From assembly GCA_050746025.1 (NCBI GenBank), contig JBOGLH010000069.1, forward strand, positions 13,159-77,158: a stretch of 64,000 bases of DNA. Reading direction: 5' to 3'. The stretch comes from Gp1-AA145 sp050746025 (GTDB taxonomy: Bacteria; Acidobacteriota; Terriglobia; Terriglobales; Acidobacteriaceae). Positions 25,714 through 35,012 of the stretch are shown piece by piece. The translations under genes were made by a program, and so were the position numbers. Position 1 is the stretch's first letter; each line of letters starts with the position of its first letter. Under the pieces are notes generated by a model that saw only the letters and a list, made by a program, of their open reading frames with translations, did not search any database and was not told the origin of the DNA.

Positions 25714-27783
25714 TTACCAAATCCGTACGCGGTCCTCCGGAGCCAGGTAGAGGGTTTCCCCGGGTTCAACCTGAAAGTTCTTATACCAGTCATCGATATT
25801 GCGCACCGTGTCCGTGCGGTACTCCGAAGGCGAGTGCTCGTCGGTCATGACCTGGCGCCGCAATGCCGCTTCCCGAGCCTTATTCTTGTGCGCCTGGCCA
25901 TAAGCAATGAAGAACTGCTGGCTGCCAGAAAAGCCAGCCTGCTCGGGAGCCGAGTTGCCATTGAGCGTTCCAATGTAAGCGTCGTAGGCGGCCGCGATCC
26001 CGCCCAGGTCGGCAATGTTTTCCCCTAGAGTCTGTTTACCGTGCAGGGCGATGTCCGGAAAGGGATGATAGGTGTCATATTGCGCGGCGAGTTTGGCGGT
26101 GGCAGCGTGGAAGTGCTCGAGATCGGCGGGTGTCCACCAATTGCGCAGGGCGCCTTTTGAATCAAAGGTGCTGCCTTCGGAGTCGAAGGTGTGGCTAACT
26201 TCGTGTCCGATGATGGATCCAATCGCCCCATAATTCACGGCGTCCGGCGCATCTTTATCGAAAAATGGCGGCTGCAATATCGCGGCGGGGAAGTTCAGCG
26301 CATTCTGCAACGGCAGATTCACTGCGTTTACCGTCTGGGGCGTCATTGACCACTCGTGACGGTCAACATCCTTGCCGATCCGGGAGATCTGCTGGTGATA
26401 GTGAAATGTTTCTTCGCGCCAGAGGTTTCCGAAAATGTCGTTAGGTTTGATTTCCAGCCCCGAATAATCGTGCCAGGTTTCCGGATAGCCGATTCCAACA
26501 TACAGAGTCTCGAGTTTAGCCTGCGCTTCGGCTTTCGTGGCTGGAGCCATCCAGGTGAGTGCCTCAATACGCTTATGGAATGCAGCCACGATATTGGACA
26601 CCATCTTTTGCGCCCGCTCTTTGGCCTCAGGCGGAAAATAGCGTTGCGCGTAAATCTTTCCCACTTCGTCGCCCAGGACTGCATTGACCACCGCAACTCC
26701 TCGTTGCCACCGTGGGCGCTGTTCCGGTGTGCCGGAAAGAGTTTTCCCGAAGAAGACGAAGCGCTCATCCGCGAATGCCTTGGGCAGAACCCCGCCGTAG
26801 TTTTCGATCAGATGATACGAGAGAAGGTCTTTCCATGCTTCCAGTGGCGCTGACGCTACCAGGGCCGCTTCTCCGGTAAAGGCTGAGGGCTGCCATACGA
26901 TGAAGTTTGCTTGATGGCTCAAGCCGGCGGCGTCGAAGTATGCTTCCCAATCCAGTCCCGGTGCCTTGGCGGAGAAATCAGGGCGTTTCCACGGATTGTT
27001 GGCTTTGTGAATGTCCTGATCGTCATCCAGGTTCCAATGTTTCTCCGCGATTGCATGCTCCAGTTCGAAGACACGTTTGGCGCGCGCGTCAGGATCGCTG
27101 AATCCGGCGAGTTTCAACATGACTGATATATGCGCCTGATATTGGGTGCGCAGAGTGCGCATGTGTTCGCCGTCGCTCAGGTAGTACTCGCGGTCCGGCA
27201 ATTCGATGCCGCCTTGCAGCAGGTAAACCGTGTAATGTTCGGAGTCATTAAAATCAGGGGCGACCCACAAACCGAAAAGATTGTCGGTGTGAAAGTTCGT
27301 ATTGTTCAGCGGATCGACGTCGGCTCGCAGTCCTTCACCCAGCGCCTGCGACAATTGTTTCTTGTCGCGAATCGCGGAGATGGCTTGCAAATGCGGCTTC
27401 AGCGACGATAGACCTTTGGATTCGATCCCTGATTCGTCCATGTAGGAGTTGTAAAGATCGGCAATTTTTCGATCTCCAGAACCAGTCGACGCATTGGATT
27501 TGGCGACCTCCTCAATCAGCGCCGCGGTGTTCTTGTTGCTGATGTCGGCCAGCGCTGAGAACACACCCACCGCAGCACGGTCTGCCGGAATCTCCGTGCG
27601 TTTCAACCATGCGCCGTTGCAGTACTCGTAGAAATTATTTCCTGGCTTGACTGACCGATCCATGTCGGCAGCAACAATGCCGTGATTTTCTTTGTCGGAG
27701 GCTTGCTGTGCGCTGACCGCAAACAGCAAAACGAAAACTGTCGCAACGACTTGCGGGATTCGGAAAAGAGAAGATAAATTCAT
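25714..27783 (-). CDS. M13 family (neprilysin-like) zinc metallopeptidase
   Basis: 689 residues with an N-terminal signal peptide (about 1-25). The zinc site is GHEVSHTFDSEG, the third ligand and partner Asp lie in GENIADLGG, and the substrate-binding NAxY/F-type block reads NLPLQNALNFPAAILQPP. The C-terminus ends in a Trp, as in the family. Bacterial M13 enzymes are exported oligopeptidases; the substrates here are unknown. The length is normal and no disruption is seen. Confidence 0.95.
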   Translation of the reverse strand: MNLSSLFRIPQVVATVFVLLFAVSAQQASDKENHGIVAADMDRSVKPGNNFYEYCNGAWLKRTEIPADRAAVGVFSALADISNKNTAALIEEVAKSNASTGSGDRKIADLYNSYMDESGIESKGLSSLKPHLQAISAIRDKKQLSQALGEGLRADVDPLNNTNFHTDNLFGLWVAPDFNDSEHYTVYLLQGGIELPDREYYLSDGEHMRTLRTQYQAHISVMLKLAGFSDPDARAKRVFELEHAIAEKHWNLDDDQDIHKANNPWKRPDFSAKAPGLDWEAYFDAAGLSHQANFIVWQPSAFTGEAALVASAPLEAWKDLLSYHLIENYGGVLPKAFADERFVFFGKTLSGTPEQRPRWQRGVAVVNAVLGDEVGKIYAQRYFPPEAKERAQKMVSNIVAAFHKRIEALTWMAPATKAEAQAKLETLYVGIGYPETWHDYSGLEIKPNDIFGNLWREETFHYHQQISRIGKDVDRHEWSMTPQTVNAVNLPLQNALNFPAAILQPPFFDKDAPDAVNYGAIGSIIGHEVSHTFDSEGSTFDSKGALRNWWTPADLEHFHAATAKLAAQYDTYHPFPDIALHGKQTLGENIADLGGIAAAYDAYIGTLNGNSAPEQAGFSGSQQFFIAYGQAHKNKAREAALRRQVMTDEHSPSEYRTDTVRNIDDWYKNFQVEPGETLYLAPEDRVRIW

Positions 27784-27889
27784 TCATGAACTCCCGGATT
27801 ATTAATTTTGCCAAACCAGCTTAGACGTTTGAAACAGCAGAGGGCAACACCCCAAAGACTTGGATCAGCGGGTGGCGTGCTCTCGACCC

Positions 27890-28960
27890 CTAATTTCGAG
27901 TAGGGGAACCGATGTCCTCGCCTGCTCGGCTATGGCTTTCCGACGGCGCCTGGATCACGAGATCAAGCAGATCTTTTGCCAGTTGATCGGTATTATGTCG
28001 CGCCACACCATCCTGGAATAAGTAATCCCCAAGTACAGGGCACACCCCCAACGCCTCGATTGCTTCCAGATCCGCGACAATTTGCGACGCGCCTTCGAGC
28101 GCGTACTTTGCCTGGAGTTCTTTGGAAGCCGGCTGCCGATTAATCAATGCGTAATCGAACAAACGGCAGCCTGCATGATCGTACAGAGCGCGAATATGAT
28201 CAGCCGCAGTACGCCCCAGGCTTTCGTTGGCCTGCGTCATTAGATTGCAGATGTAGACCTTGATCGCGGCCGAGTCGCGAATTGCGTGCGGAATCCCGCA
28301 GACCAGCAGGTTCGGAATTAGGCTGGTGAAAAGCGATCCCGGCCCGACAGTTATCAAATCAGCGCGAGTGATTGCGTCCAAAGTTTGGGGAAGTGGTTGG
28401 GGCGCCGGAGGAACAAGAAATAGCTCTGCTACTCGCCCTTTACTGGCGGTGATCTTCGTTTCGCCGCGGACCCGCGAGCCGTCATCCATCAAGGCCTCCA
28501 GTTCAATATCCGCTGCAGTCGCGGGATAAATATGCCCGCGGGTAGCCAGAATTTCCGAAGAGAGACGGACCGCTTCGCTGAAATCTCCGGTCAGGGACGT
28601 AAGTGCGGCAAGAAAAAGATTGCCAAAGCTATGGCCTTCGAGTCCCGTGCCTTTGTCGAATCGATGCTGAAAAACCTTGGCCAATAATGCTTCATCTTCG
28701 GACAACGCAACGATGCAGTTGCGCACGTCGCCTGGCGGAAGCATGTTGAACTCTTTGCGCAGGCGGCCGCTGGAGCCGCCATCGTCCGTTACCGTTACTA
28801 CGGCGCACAGTTCGGAGATGCGCGCGAGATCAGATCCGGCAGGAAGATGCGGATCTGACGCGCTCGCCACATATTTCTTGAGCCCTTGAAGGAGGGTGGA
28901 AAGACCGGTGCCTCCGCCAATTGCCACCACCCGCAATTCGCGTCCACTACGGCTGGGCAT
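27890..28960 (-). CDS. YvcK/CofD-like gluconeogenesis factor
   Basis: 356 residues. The N-terminus has the CofD/YvcK nucleotide motif AIGGGTGLSTLLQGLKK, then VTVTDDGGSSGRLR and LPPGDVRNCIVALS. YvcK-like proteins bind UDP-sugars and affect carbon flow and cell shape. No RapZ-type partner or WhiA gene is adjacent, unlike in Firmicutes and Actinobacteria. A TPR protein gene ends up 5 nt upstream and is probably in the same transcript. Confidence 0.9.
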   Translation of the reverse strand: MPSRSGRELRVVAIGGGTGLSTLLQGLKKYVASASDPHLPAGSDLARISELCAVVTVTDDGGSSGRLRKEFNMLPPGDVRNCIVALSEDEALLAKVFQHRFDKGTGLEGHSFGNLFLAALTSLTGDFSEAVRLSSEILATRGHIYPATAADIELEALMDDGSRVRGETKITASKGRVAELFLVPPAPQPLPQTLDAITRADLITVGPGSLFTSLIPNLLVCGIPHAIRDSAAIKVYICNLMTQANESLGRTAADHIRALYDHAGCRLFDYALINRQPASKELQAKYALEGASQIVADLEAIEALGVCPVLGDYLFQDGVARHNTDQLAKDLLDLVIQAPSESHSRAGEDIGSPTRN

Positions 28961-28965
28961 TGGGA

Positions 28966-29535
28966 TTAACCGAGCTCCTCGACTCCTTCTTCGGGAGGCA
29001 ATGAGAGGTCTTCGCCAGGATCAGGATAAAGCAGCTCAGTGAAGCGCGGATCTTCAGAGAGATTTTGAAAATCGGAATCATTCCGCGCCTGGAAACGCAG
29101 TGTTGCATTCAGCGTGACGGCGCGGGCCAAATTTTTAAGTGCATCTTCCACATGTCCGGTGAGGCAATCGAGCGCAGCCAGACCGTAAGCGACATAATCG
29201 GCCTTGGGAACTTGTTTCGAAAGCTTTTCAAGATGCTCGCGTGCGCTGACGTAATCCCCGAGATTGATCAGCGAGACCACGAAATCGTAGTGCTCCTCAG
29301 CGGTCTTGAACTGCGTGGTGCCGCGTTCCAACTGCTGGTTGCAGGCATTCATGTGCACCGCGGCGCGGTCGGCAAGCCCACGGTTACTTCCTGAAACCAC
29401 CTTCTGCAGCATGGTCTTGGCTTTGTCATATTTGTGTTCCTGCATGGCACGCAGGCCCGCTTCATAAGACTGCAGCAGTTGCGTCATTTCAGGATCGCTC
29501 GCGGGAGGGTGCTTGGCTGTGGGTTTCTGGGCCAT
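28966..29535 (-). CDS. tetratricopeptide-repeat protein
   Basis: 189 residues. Helical repeats about 20-150 have TPR-like spacing (YEAGLRAMQEHKYDKAKTML, then LGDYVSAREHLEKL). There is no signal peptide, so it is cytoplasmic. The acidic C-terminus (PEEGVEELG) is typical of scaffolds. It lies 5 nt before the YvcK gene. Partner and role are unknown. Confidence 0.85.
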   Translation of the reverse strand: MAQKPTAKHPPASDPEMTQLLQSYEAGLRAMQEHKYDKAKTMLQKVVSGSNRGLADRAAVHMNACNQQLERGTTQFKTAEEHYDFVVSLINLGDYVSAREHLEKLSKQVPKADYVAYGLAALDCLTGHVEDALKNLARAVTLNATLRFQARNDSDFQNLSEDPRFTELLYPDPGEDLSLPPEEGVEELG

Positions 29536-29648
29536 CTGTAGAATTTTTCCTCGGTTTGCCGTAGGGGATCCAAACGGCTGTCAGTTTTTTTGCTCCCACG
29601 CATTGGGCCCTCCACGTTCGGACCCAGCTGGGGGCTGACAGCAAAAAA

Positions 29649-30110
29649 TTAATGAATGTTTGCCGCTGACTGCAGGTCGATCTGTTTCCATTCGCCGGCG
29701 ATAATTCCCTTTCGAATGTCCGCCGCCGTCTTATGCTTCTGAGTCATCTGGTAGGAGTAATAGAGCTCCTTCAAACAGACCGAGCACTCGGCCCCGTGCG
29801 TGCCTTCAAAGCAACTATGCAGACTCTTGTGGCCCATCCGGTCGCAATAGCAATAACAGGGCTGCTGGTAAATCACCTTCTGGATCTTTGCCGCGAGTTC
29901 GTAAGCATGCGACTGATAAGGATACTGGTCATTGTTGCCCCAGAGCTGATCCCGGCTGAGTATTGCCGGCAACTTTGCGCCCGGAGCTGGTGGCGGATTA
30001 TAAGCCGGAATCTCGGCTTGGCCTGCAGTTTGCTCGGAAATAGCCCACGGCGCAGACACCGCAAACGTGAGCAACAAGACTCCTGCCAACAGTACTCCCC
30101 GTCTCAACAT
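29649..30110 (-). CDS. secreted PCYCYC-motif protein
   Basis: 153 residues with a signal peptide (about 1-25) and a C-terminal domain holding PCYCYCDRMGHKSLHSCF, then CSVCLKE. These paired Cys motifs and the following helix match the PCYCGC-type domain found in Acidobacteriota and Bacilli, which probably binds a metal or forms disulphides outside the membrane. The function is not established. Confidence 0.85.
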   Translation of the reverse strand: MLRRGVLLAGVLLLTFAVSAPWAISEQTAGQAEIPAYNPPPAPGAKLPAILSRDQLWGNNDQYPYQSHAYELAAKIQKVIYQQPCYCYCDRMGHKSLHSCFEGTHGAECSVCLKELYYSYQMTQKHKTAADIRKGIIAGEWKQIDLQSAANIH

Positions 30111-30285
30111 ACGATCCTCAAGGGCGTATTGTAACGCGATTTCCAGTCAAACGCACAGGGGGACACCAGGTCGGTCAATGTTGACATATACTTGCCAGCT
30201 GATCTGGCGCACAGGCCATGTGGGGACAGCCGCCCTCGGCTGTCCTTAGATTGCTCGACTATTGAATGGTTAAGGAGTGTCTTTC

Positions 30286-30819
30286 ATGAAACTCAGCTTT
30301 CTACTTCTCGCTATCGCCTTAAGTCTGCCCGCATATTCGCAAGAGCAGCAGCCTACCCCTACGCTCAAAAGCATCCTGCTCGAGCAACTGCGCTCCACTC
30401 ACAACAAAGCGGAATGGTTTGTTCCAGCGAACACCGCTGTCGAAGGCCTGAACGCTGAGCAGGCCACTTGGACTGACGGCAAGGGCAATCACTCGGTTGG
30501 ACAATTGGTAAATCATCTCGTTTATTGGGACCGGCGTTCGCTGCAGAAATTTAAAGGCGAGCCGCAGGAAAAATTCGACGGCAACAACGACGAGACCTTC
30601 AACAATTTCGACGCCAAAAAGTGGGACGCAATGGTGAAGCAACTCGATGAGGTGATGACGGACTGGGAAAAAGCCGTGGAGGCCGCGGACGATGCCAAGC
30701 TAAAAGATTCGTATTCAGAGATTGCCCACATCGGTGCACACAACGCCTACCACATTGGCCAGATCGTGTACGTGAGAAAAGGGCAGGGCTCGTGGAACCC
30801 GGAGAAGGGCGTGAAATAA
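30286..30819 (+). CDS. secreted DinB-fold protein
   Basis: 177 residues from ATG 30286 (AAGGAG 9 nt upstream; the GTG at 30277 would overlap that site). It has a signal peptide (about 1-19), then a DinB-like four-helix bundle with putative metal His residues in VNHLVYWDRRS and HIGAHNAYHIGQIVYVR. DinB-fold proteins include thiol transferases and unknown metalloproteins. Export is unusual for the fold but seen in Acidobacteriota. Confidence 0.88.
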   Translation: MKLSFLLLAIALSLPAYSQEQQPTPTLKSILLEQLRSTHNKAEWFVPANTAVEGLNAEQATWTDGKGNHSVGQLVNHLVYWDRRSLQKFKGEPQEKFDGNNDETFNNFDAKKWDAMVKQLDEVMTDWEKAVEAADDAKLKDSYSEIAHIGAHNAYHIGQIVYVRKGQGSWNPEKGVK

Positions 30820-30961
30820 CCGCTCTGTGGTTCTTCTGTGAAGCTCTCTGATCGCTGAAAAAGCAAGAACTGAGAAAGGAATCCACCCAGCGCCTCTCCG
30901 CCTCGCCACTCCCGCAGATATTCCTTCCGTCGTCGCACTCGAATGTGACGTTCCCGGCCTT

Positions 30962-31363
30962 GTGCACTGGTCCGAGCAAACTTATCAAACAGTGTTTCAG
31001 CCGGGAGCACAAGAACGCCATCTCTGGGTCATTGCAGACGGCGGTCAACTCCAAGCTTTCCTTGTCGCGCGATTCGGCGCTGCTGAATGTGAGCTGGAAA
31101 ATCTGGTAGTGGCCAACCAGCATCGTCGTCGGGGTCTGGCGTCCCAGTTGCTGCAAGTTTTAGTCGCAATCGCCAGGCAACGCAAGATGGACCGCGTTTT
31201 ACTTGAGGTCCGCGAATCAAATCAAGCGGCCCGCGCACTCTATGAGAAAGTCGGCTTTCAGGAAAATGCCCGGCGCAAGGCTTATTACAGTCAGCCGCCG
31301 GAAGATGCAATTCTTCTATCGCTATCTCTGAATTGCACCTCCGCCGATGCACCGAATCGTTAA
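30962..31363 (+). CDS. GNAT N-acetyltransferase (RimI-like), start unclear
   Basis: From GTG 30962, 133 residues with the acetyl-CoA motif ENLVVANQHRRRGLASQLL and the C-terminal NQAARALYEKVGF. The usual GNAT beginning (LRLATPADIPSVVALE) is encoded in the same frame just upstream (about 30896-30961), but no ATG, GTG or TTG precedes it before the stop at 30839-30841. Translation may start at a rare codon (ATC 30881 lies right after AAAGGA), or the start has been lost. The GTG product would lack the first strand and helix. Confidence 0.8.
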   Translation: MHWSEQTYQTVFQPGAQERHLWVIADGGQLQAFLVARFGAAECELENLVVANQHRRRGLASQLLQVLVAIARQRKMDRVLLEVRESNQAARALYEKVGFQENARRKAYYSQPPEDAILLSLSLNCTSADAPNR

Positions 31364-31406
31364 TGTGAGGTCACTGAGACATCAATTTTTTGTTGAAAAT
31401 TCTTCG

Positions 31407-31435
31407 TTGAACCAGTTCTGGTCCTGTGCTAGTTT
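31407..31435 (+). promoter_or_regulatory. predicted promoter of the YdcH-like gene
   Basis: TTGAAC (31407-31412) and TAGTTT (31430-31435) with a 17-nt spacer. A 12-bp palindrome (ACCAGTTCTGGT) sits in the spacer and could bind a regulator. Confidence 0.5.
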
Positions 31436-31467
31436 GAAAAGACAATTCAACGTAGGAGGTCTGCAGG

Positions 31468-31701
31468 ATGCTAGCCTCTAGAGATCACCTCCTGGCCACG
31501 CACGAGCAGTTCCGCAAGCTGGCCCAGGAGCATTCGCAGTACGAGCAACGCCTCTCATCTCTCACCCACAAACGCTACCTCACCGATGACGAAAAGGTTG
31601 AGGAAGTCCGCTTAAAGAAATTAAAGCTCCGGCTCAAAGACCAGATGGAGTCGATCGAGCGCCAGTATCGTGAGCACGTCTCGCGCGGCCAAGTAGCCTA
31701 A
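31468..31701 (+). CDS. YdcH-like (DUF465) small coiled-coil protein
   Basis: 77 residues with a strong ribosome site (TAGGAGG, 8 nt before ATG 31468). It is almost entirely helical and heptad-like, with the DUF465 core (FRKLAQEHSQYEQRLSSL, then LKKLKLRLKDQMESI). The family role is unknown. A candidate promoter lies directly upstream, and psd follows after 137 nt. Confidence 0.9.
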   Translation: MLASRDHLLATHEQFRKLAQEHSQYEQRLSSLTHKRYLTDDEKVEEVRLKKLKLRLKDQMESIERQYREHVSRGQVA

Positions 31702-31838
31702 AGTTTGTCGAGTTCAGCTGCCGTATCTAGCGGCACAGGACAAATATATCCAGCTCTAGCCGCAATAGTTTTTGCCAATCATTTTCAATTCGTAATAAGC
31801 CGAATCCGTGTTCCCCCGGTGCAATATAATCCCTTGCA

Positions 31839-32504
31839 ATGGTTCGTGATGGCTATTATTACGGGGCGGTGATGATTGCGGCGGCGGCGCTGGTGGCGTG
31901 GCTGACTCGACCCTCATGGGCAATCATTCCGCTTTTGCTGGCTGCATTTTTCCTATGGTTCTTTCGGGATCCAGAGCGCGTCATACCTTCTGAGCCCGGG
32001 GCAGTGGTGTCGCCGGCGGATGGTAAGGTGACGAGCGTCGCAACGGTCAAGGTGGACGGCGAAACATTCAAAAGCATCAGCATTTTTCTTAACGTGTTCA
32101 ATGTGCACGTGAACCGTTCTCCCGTCTCCGGCATTATTCGCGGTGCGCACTACGAATCCGGTCTGTACATGAATGCCATGAATCCCGCCTGCGCCGAACA
32201 AAATGAGCGCAATACAGTTACGATTGAGGGCGAAGGGCACCGCGTCATCCTCAAACAGATTGCGGGGCTGCTGGCAAGGCGCATTGTGTTCACGAAACAG
32301 GTGGGAGATAGCGTGCGCCGGGGAGAACGCGTGGGCTTGATCAAATTTGGATCAAGGACTGATGTCCTGTTCGATGCTTCGGCTGAAGTGGCAGTGAAGG
32401 TTGGCGAAAACGTGAAAGGTGGCTCCAGCATTCTGGCATTTCTTAAGCAAGAAAATGAACTCGCTGGAAGCGTTGGTACGCACGAGCGACACGGGAAATC
32501 CTGA
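31839..32504 (+). CDS. psd: phosphatidylserine decarboxylase, short (archaeal-like) type
   Basis: 221 residues. Two hydrophobic stretches lie near the N-terminus (about 8-42). Conserved blocks are FFRDPERVIP, SPADGKV and the substrate loop NVFNVHVNRSP. The self-cleavage site that makes the pyruvoyl group is Gly171-Ser172 (IKFGSRTDV). It forms phosphatidylethanolamine. The stop overlaps the pssA start by one base (TGATG), giving a coupled PS synthesis and decarboxylation pair. Confidence 0.95.
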   Translation: MVRDGYYYGAVMIAAAALVAWLTRPSWAIIPLLLAAFFLWFFRDPERVIPSEPGAVVSPADGKVTSVATVKVDGETFKSISIFLNVFNVHVNRSPVSGIIRGAHYESGLYMNAMNPACAEQNERNTVTIEGEGHRVILKQIAGLLARRIVFTKQVGDSVRRGERVGLIKFGSRTDVLFDASAEVAVKVGENVKGGSSILAFLKQENELAGSVGTHERHGKS

Positions 32505-33430
32505 TGGACGAACAGCTCCCACATCCGCTTCGGAGAAAAGAAGACCAGCGTCCCCGCCGCTTTCGCAAAGGTCTTTATATTCTGCCTTCGCTATTCACCG
32601 CTGCCAACGTGTTGCTTGGTTACTACGCAATCCTTCAGGTAATTCACGGTGCAGTCTCATACGCGGTTGCGCACGCGATGCAGGTTCCGGTCACCATCCA
32701 GCAGTCATGGCATTTTGATAATGCCGCCAAAGCCATCGGGTTTGCGGTTCTGTTCGATGGACTCGACGGTCGCATTGCGCGCATGACCAAAACCACCAGC
32801 GACTTCGGGCGCGAACTTGACTCTCTGGCTGACGTCATCACCTTCGGCATTGCTCCGGCCCTGCTCGCATGGGCTTGGGGATTTCATCAGGTTTCCGCTG
32901 AAATCTCCCGGGCTGATATGGCGAACCTGCTTCCGCGTTTGGGGGCAATTGCGAGTTTTCTTTTTCTCATCGCGGGGGCCAGCCGGCTGGCGCGATTCAA
33001 TATCGCTGTCAATCCGCAGCCATCGAATCCCGGACGTCCCGGCAAAAAATATTTCGTCGGTATGCCCATTCCAGCCGGCGCGGGCGTGGTCGCCGCGGTC
33101 GTGCACTTCTCACACGGGGACCCCTTGCTGTGGTGGGGCTCCGCGCTTACCTGGCTGATCGTGGTTGTACTTGCCGGTTATCTCATGGTGAGCACCTGGC
33201 GTTTTTACAGTTTTAAAGACATCGATATGGGTGCGCGCCAACCCTTTCGTTTGGTCGTAATTTTTGGATTGCTTCTGGCGGGCATATTTCTTTTTTCTGG
33301 CCCGGTACTTTTTGTTATCGCCCTTACTTACATGTTCTCGGGAATTTTCTGGCGGTTGCACTGGCTGTTTCGGCGCAAGCGAAACAATCCGCCACCCCCG
33401 ACGTATACACAAGCCTCACAGATTTCATGA
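32504..33430 (+). CDS. pssA: CDP-diacylglycerol-serine O-phosphatidyltransferase
   Basis: 308 residues with about eight membrane segments. The CDP-alcohol phosphatidyltransferase motif DG-x2-AR-x8-G-x3-D-x3-D is seen at about residues 84-110 (LDGRIARMTKTTSDFGRELD). It makes phosphatidylserine for the Psd encoded just upstream. The C-terminus is basic and cytoplasmic. It overlaps the next gene by 4 nt. Confidence 0.95.
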   Translation: MDEQLPHPLRRKEDQRPRRFRKGLYILPSLFTAANVLLGYYAILQVIHGAVSYAVAHAMQVPVTIQQSWHFDNAAKAIGFAVLFDGLDGRIARMTKTTSDFGRELDSLADVITFGIAPALLAWAWGFHQVSAEISRADMANLLPRLGAIASFLFLIAGASRLARFNIAVNPQPSNPGRPGKKYFVGMPIPAGAGVVAAVVHFSHGDPLLWWGSALTWLIVVVLAGYLMVSTWRFYSFKDIDMGARQPFRLVVIFGLLLAGIFLFSGPVLFVIALTYMFSGIFWRLHWLFRRKRNNPPPPTYTQASQIS

Positions 33431-34500
33431 ATTCGAATATCAAATCAGCTGGCGTTGCTAACCTCGAAGCTGTACCTGGTTTTTATCGGGTCGCGATTGT
33501 GGGCGCGGGGTCGCTGAAGGGCAAAGATGTCGCTGAAGTTTTGGAGCAGCGCAGTTTTCCGACGTCTGAAATCAAGCTGCTCGATGATGACGAGGCGACG
33601 GGCAAGCTGGAAGCGCTGAAAGATGAAATGACTTTCATCCAGAGCATTCGTTCCGAACAGTTCGATAAAGTGGATTTCACCTTCTTTGCGTCCGACGCTG
33701 ATTCCACGCGCCGGAATTGGAAGCAGGTTTCGAATGCCGGGAGTTCGATTGTGGACCTCTCTTACGCGCTGGAAAGCGAAGCCGGTGCGGTAGTCCGTGC
33801 TCCATGGGTGGAGCGCCAGTTGGGCCAGACCGTTACTCCGGAACTTGAACCGGTCCCGGTGGTCGCGGCTGATCCTATTGCTGTCGTCCTCGCGTTGCTG
33901 ATACTTCGAGTGAAAACGGCAATTCCGGTGAAGCGCGCGGTGGCAACAGTTTTTGTCCCGGTCTCCGAATTCGGGCAAAAGGGAATGGACGAACTGCATG
34001 AGCAGACCGTAAATCTGCTCTCCTTCCAGCAGCTGCCGAAAGATATCTTCGACGTCCAAGTCGCGTTCAACCTGGTCTCACGATACGGTGACAAGGCTGT
34101 TTTAACGTTGTCGTCTGTAACCGACCGTATTCTTCGTCACTACAAGAAAATTACAGCGGATCGGGCGATAATTCCATCGGTACAGATTGTGCAGCCCCCC
34201 ATTTTCCACGGGAATGCGGTTTCACTTAACCTGCAATTGGAAAGGGTCGCCGACATAGCGCAGATTTCCACCGCCATCGCCGATGAACATATTTCTGTGA
34301 CGCCAATCTCAGAGGACGCGCCGAGCAATGTCAACGCGGCTGGCCAGGGACACATTCTGGTGGCAGTAACGCCTGATGCCGTCGATGCCAACAGTGTTTG
34401 GCTTTGGGCGACGTCTGATAACCTGCGAGTTGCGGCGTCCATTGCGGTCGAACTGGCTGAGAGCATGGCTGCGGCCCGACCACGAGGAAAAATTCAGTGA
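33427..34500 (+). CDS. Asd-family protein lacking catalytic Cys and His (USG-1-like)
   Basis: 357 residues with the NAD(P)-binding N-terminus (YRVAIVGAGSLKG) and C-terminal dimerisation domain of aspartate-semialdehyde dehydrogenase. Where the family has its nucleophile (NPNC) this protein has VVAADPIAVVL, placing Ile about where Cys should be. The active-site RVP...GH block reads QPPIFHGNAVSL, with Asn for His. It is therefore unlikely to be a dehydrogenase, like the inactive homologue USG-1. It overlaps pssA and lptE by 4 nt on each side, so it belongs to an envelope-lipid operon. Confidence 0.85.
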   Translation: MNSNIKSAGVANLEAVPGFYRVAIVGAGSLKGKDVAEVLEQRSFPTSEIKLLDDDEATGKLEALKDEMTFIQSIRSEQFDKVDFTFFASDADSTRRNWKQVSNAGSSIVDLSYALESEAGAVVRAPWVERQLGQTVTPELEPVPVVAADPIAVVLALLILRVKTAIPVKRAVATVFVPVSEFGQKGMDELHEQTVNLLSFQQLPKDIFDVQVAFNLVSRYGDKAVLTLSSVTDRILRHYKKITADRAIIPSVQIVQPPIFHGNAVSLNLQLERVADIAQISTAIADEHISVTPISEDAPSNVNAAGQGHILVAVTPDAVDANSVWLWATSDNLRVAASIAVELAESMAAARPRGKIQ

Positions 34501-35012
34501 TTCGGGTTTTTGGTGTTTTGGCAGTGGCTTGCGCTTTCAGCACTGGATGCGGTTACCACACCGCCGGTCGCGCCAACCTGCTCCCCTCTGATCTCCGCGT
34601 GCTCGCGGTTCCTGCATTCGTCAACCAGACCCAAACTTATAAAATCGAGCAGATGCTAACTTCAGCGGTGATCCAGGAGTTCACCACCCGCACGAAGTAC
34701 CACGTTATCGCTGATCCGCACGCAGCCGACGCCACATTGCATGGAACCGTCACCGCCGCAGCTACCACCCCGCTCACCTATGACTCGAGCACCGGCCGCG
34801 CGTCCACCGTGTTGGTGATCGTCAGCATGAGCGTGGCCCTCACCGACGCGAAGGGAAGAATTCTTTATCAGAACCCTTCTTATATTTTTCGCGAGCAGTA
34901 CCAGGTATCCCAGGAGTTAAGCACTTTCTTTGACGAAGGCTCGCCGGCGTTTCGGCGTTTATCATCTGAGTTTGCCCGAACTCTGGTTTCGAATGTTCTG
35001 GAGGCGTTTTAG
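34497..35012 (+). CDS. lptE: LPS-assembly lipoprotein LptE
   Basis: 171 residues from a GTG in a GTGA overlap with the upstream stop. It has a lipoprotein signal with lipobox STGC followed by GYH, the conserved LptE N-terminus, then an alpha/beta domain (VLAVPAFVNQTQTYKIEQML). LptE plugs the LptD barrel that delivers LPS to the outer membrane. The next gene is holA, a neighbourhood shared with many Gram-negative genomes. Confidence 0.9.
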   Translation: MIRVFGVLAVACAFSTGCGYHTAGRANLLPSDLRVLAVPAFVNQTQTYKIEQMLTSAVIQEFTTRTKYHVIADPHAADATLHGTVTAAATTPLTYDSSTGRASTVLVIVSMSVALTDAKGRILYQNPSYIFREQYQVSQELSTFFDEGSPAFRRLSSEFARTLVSNVLEAF

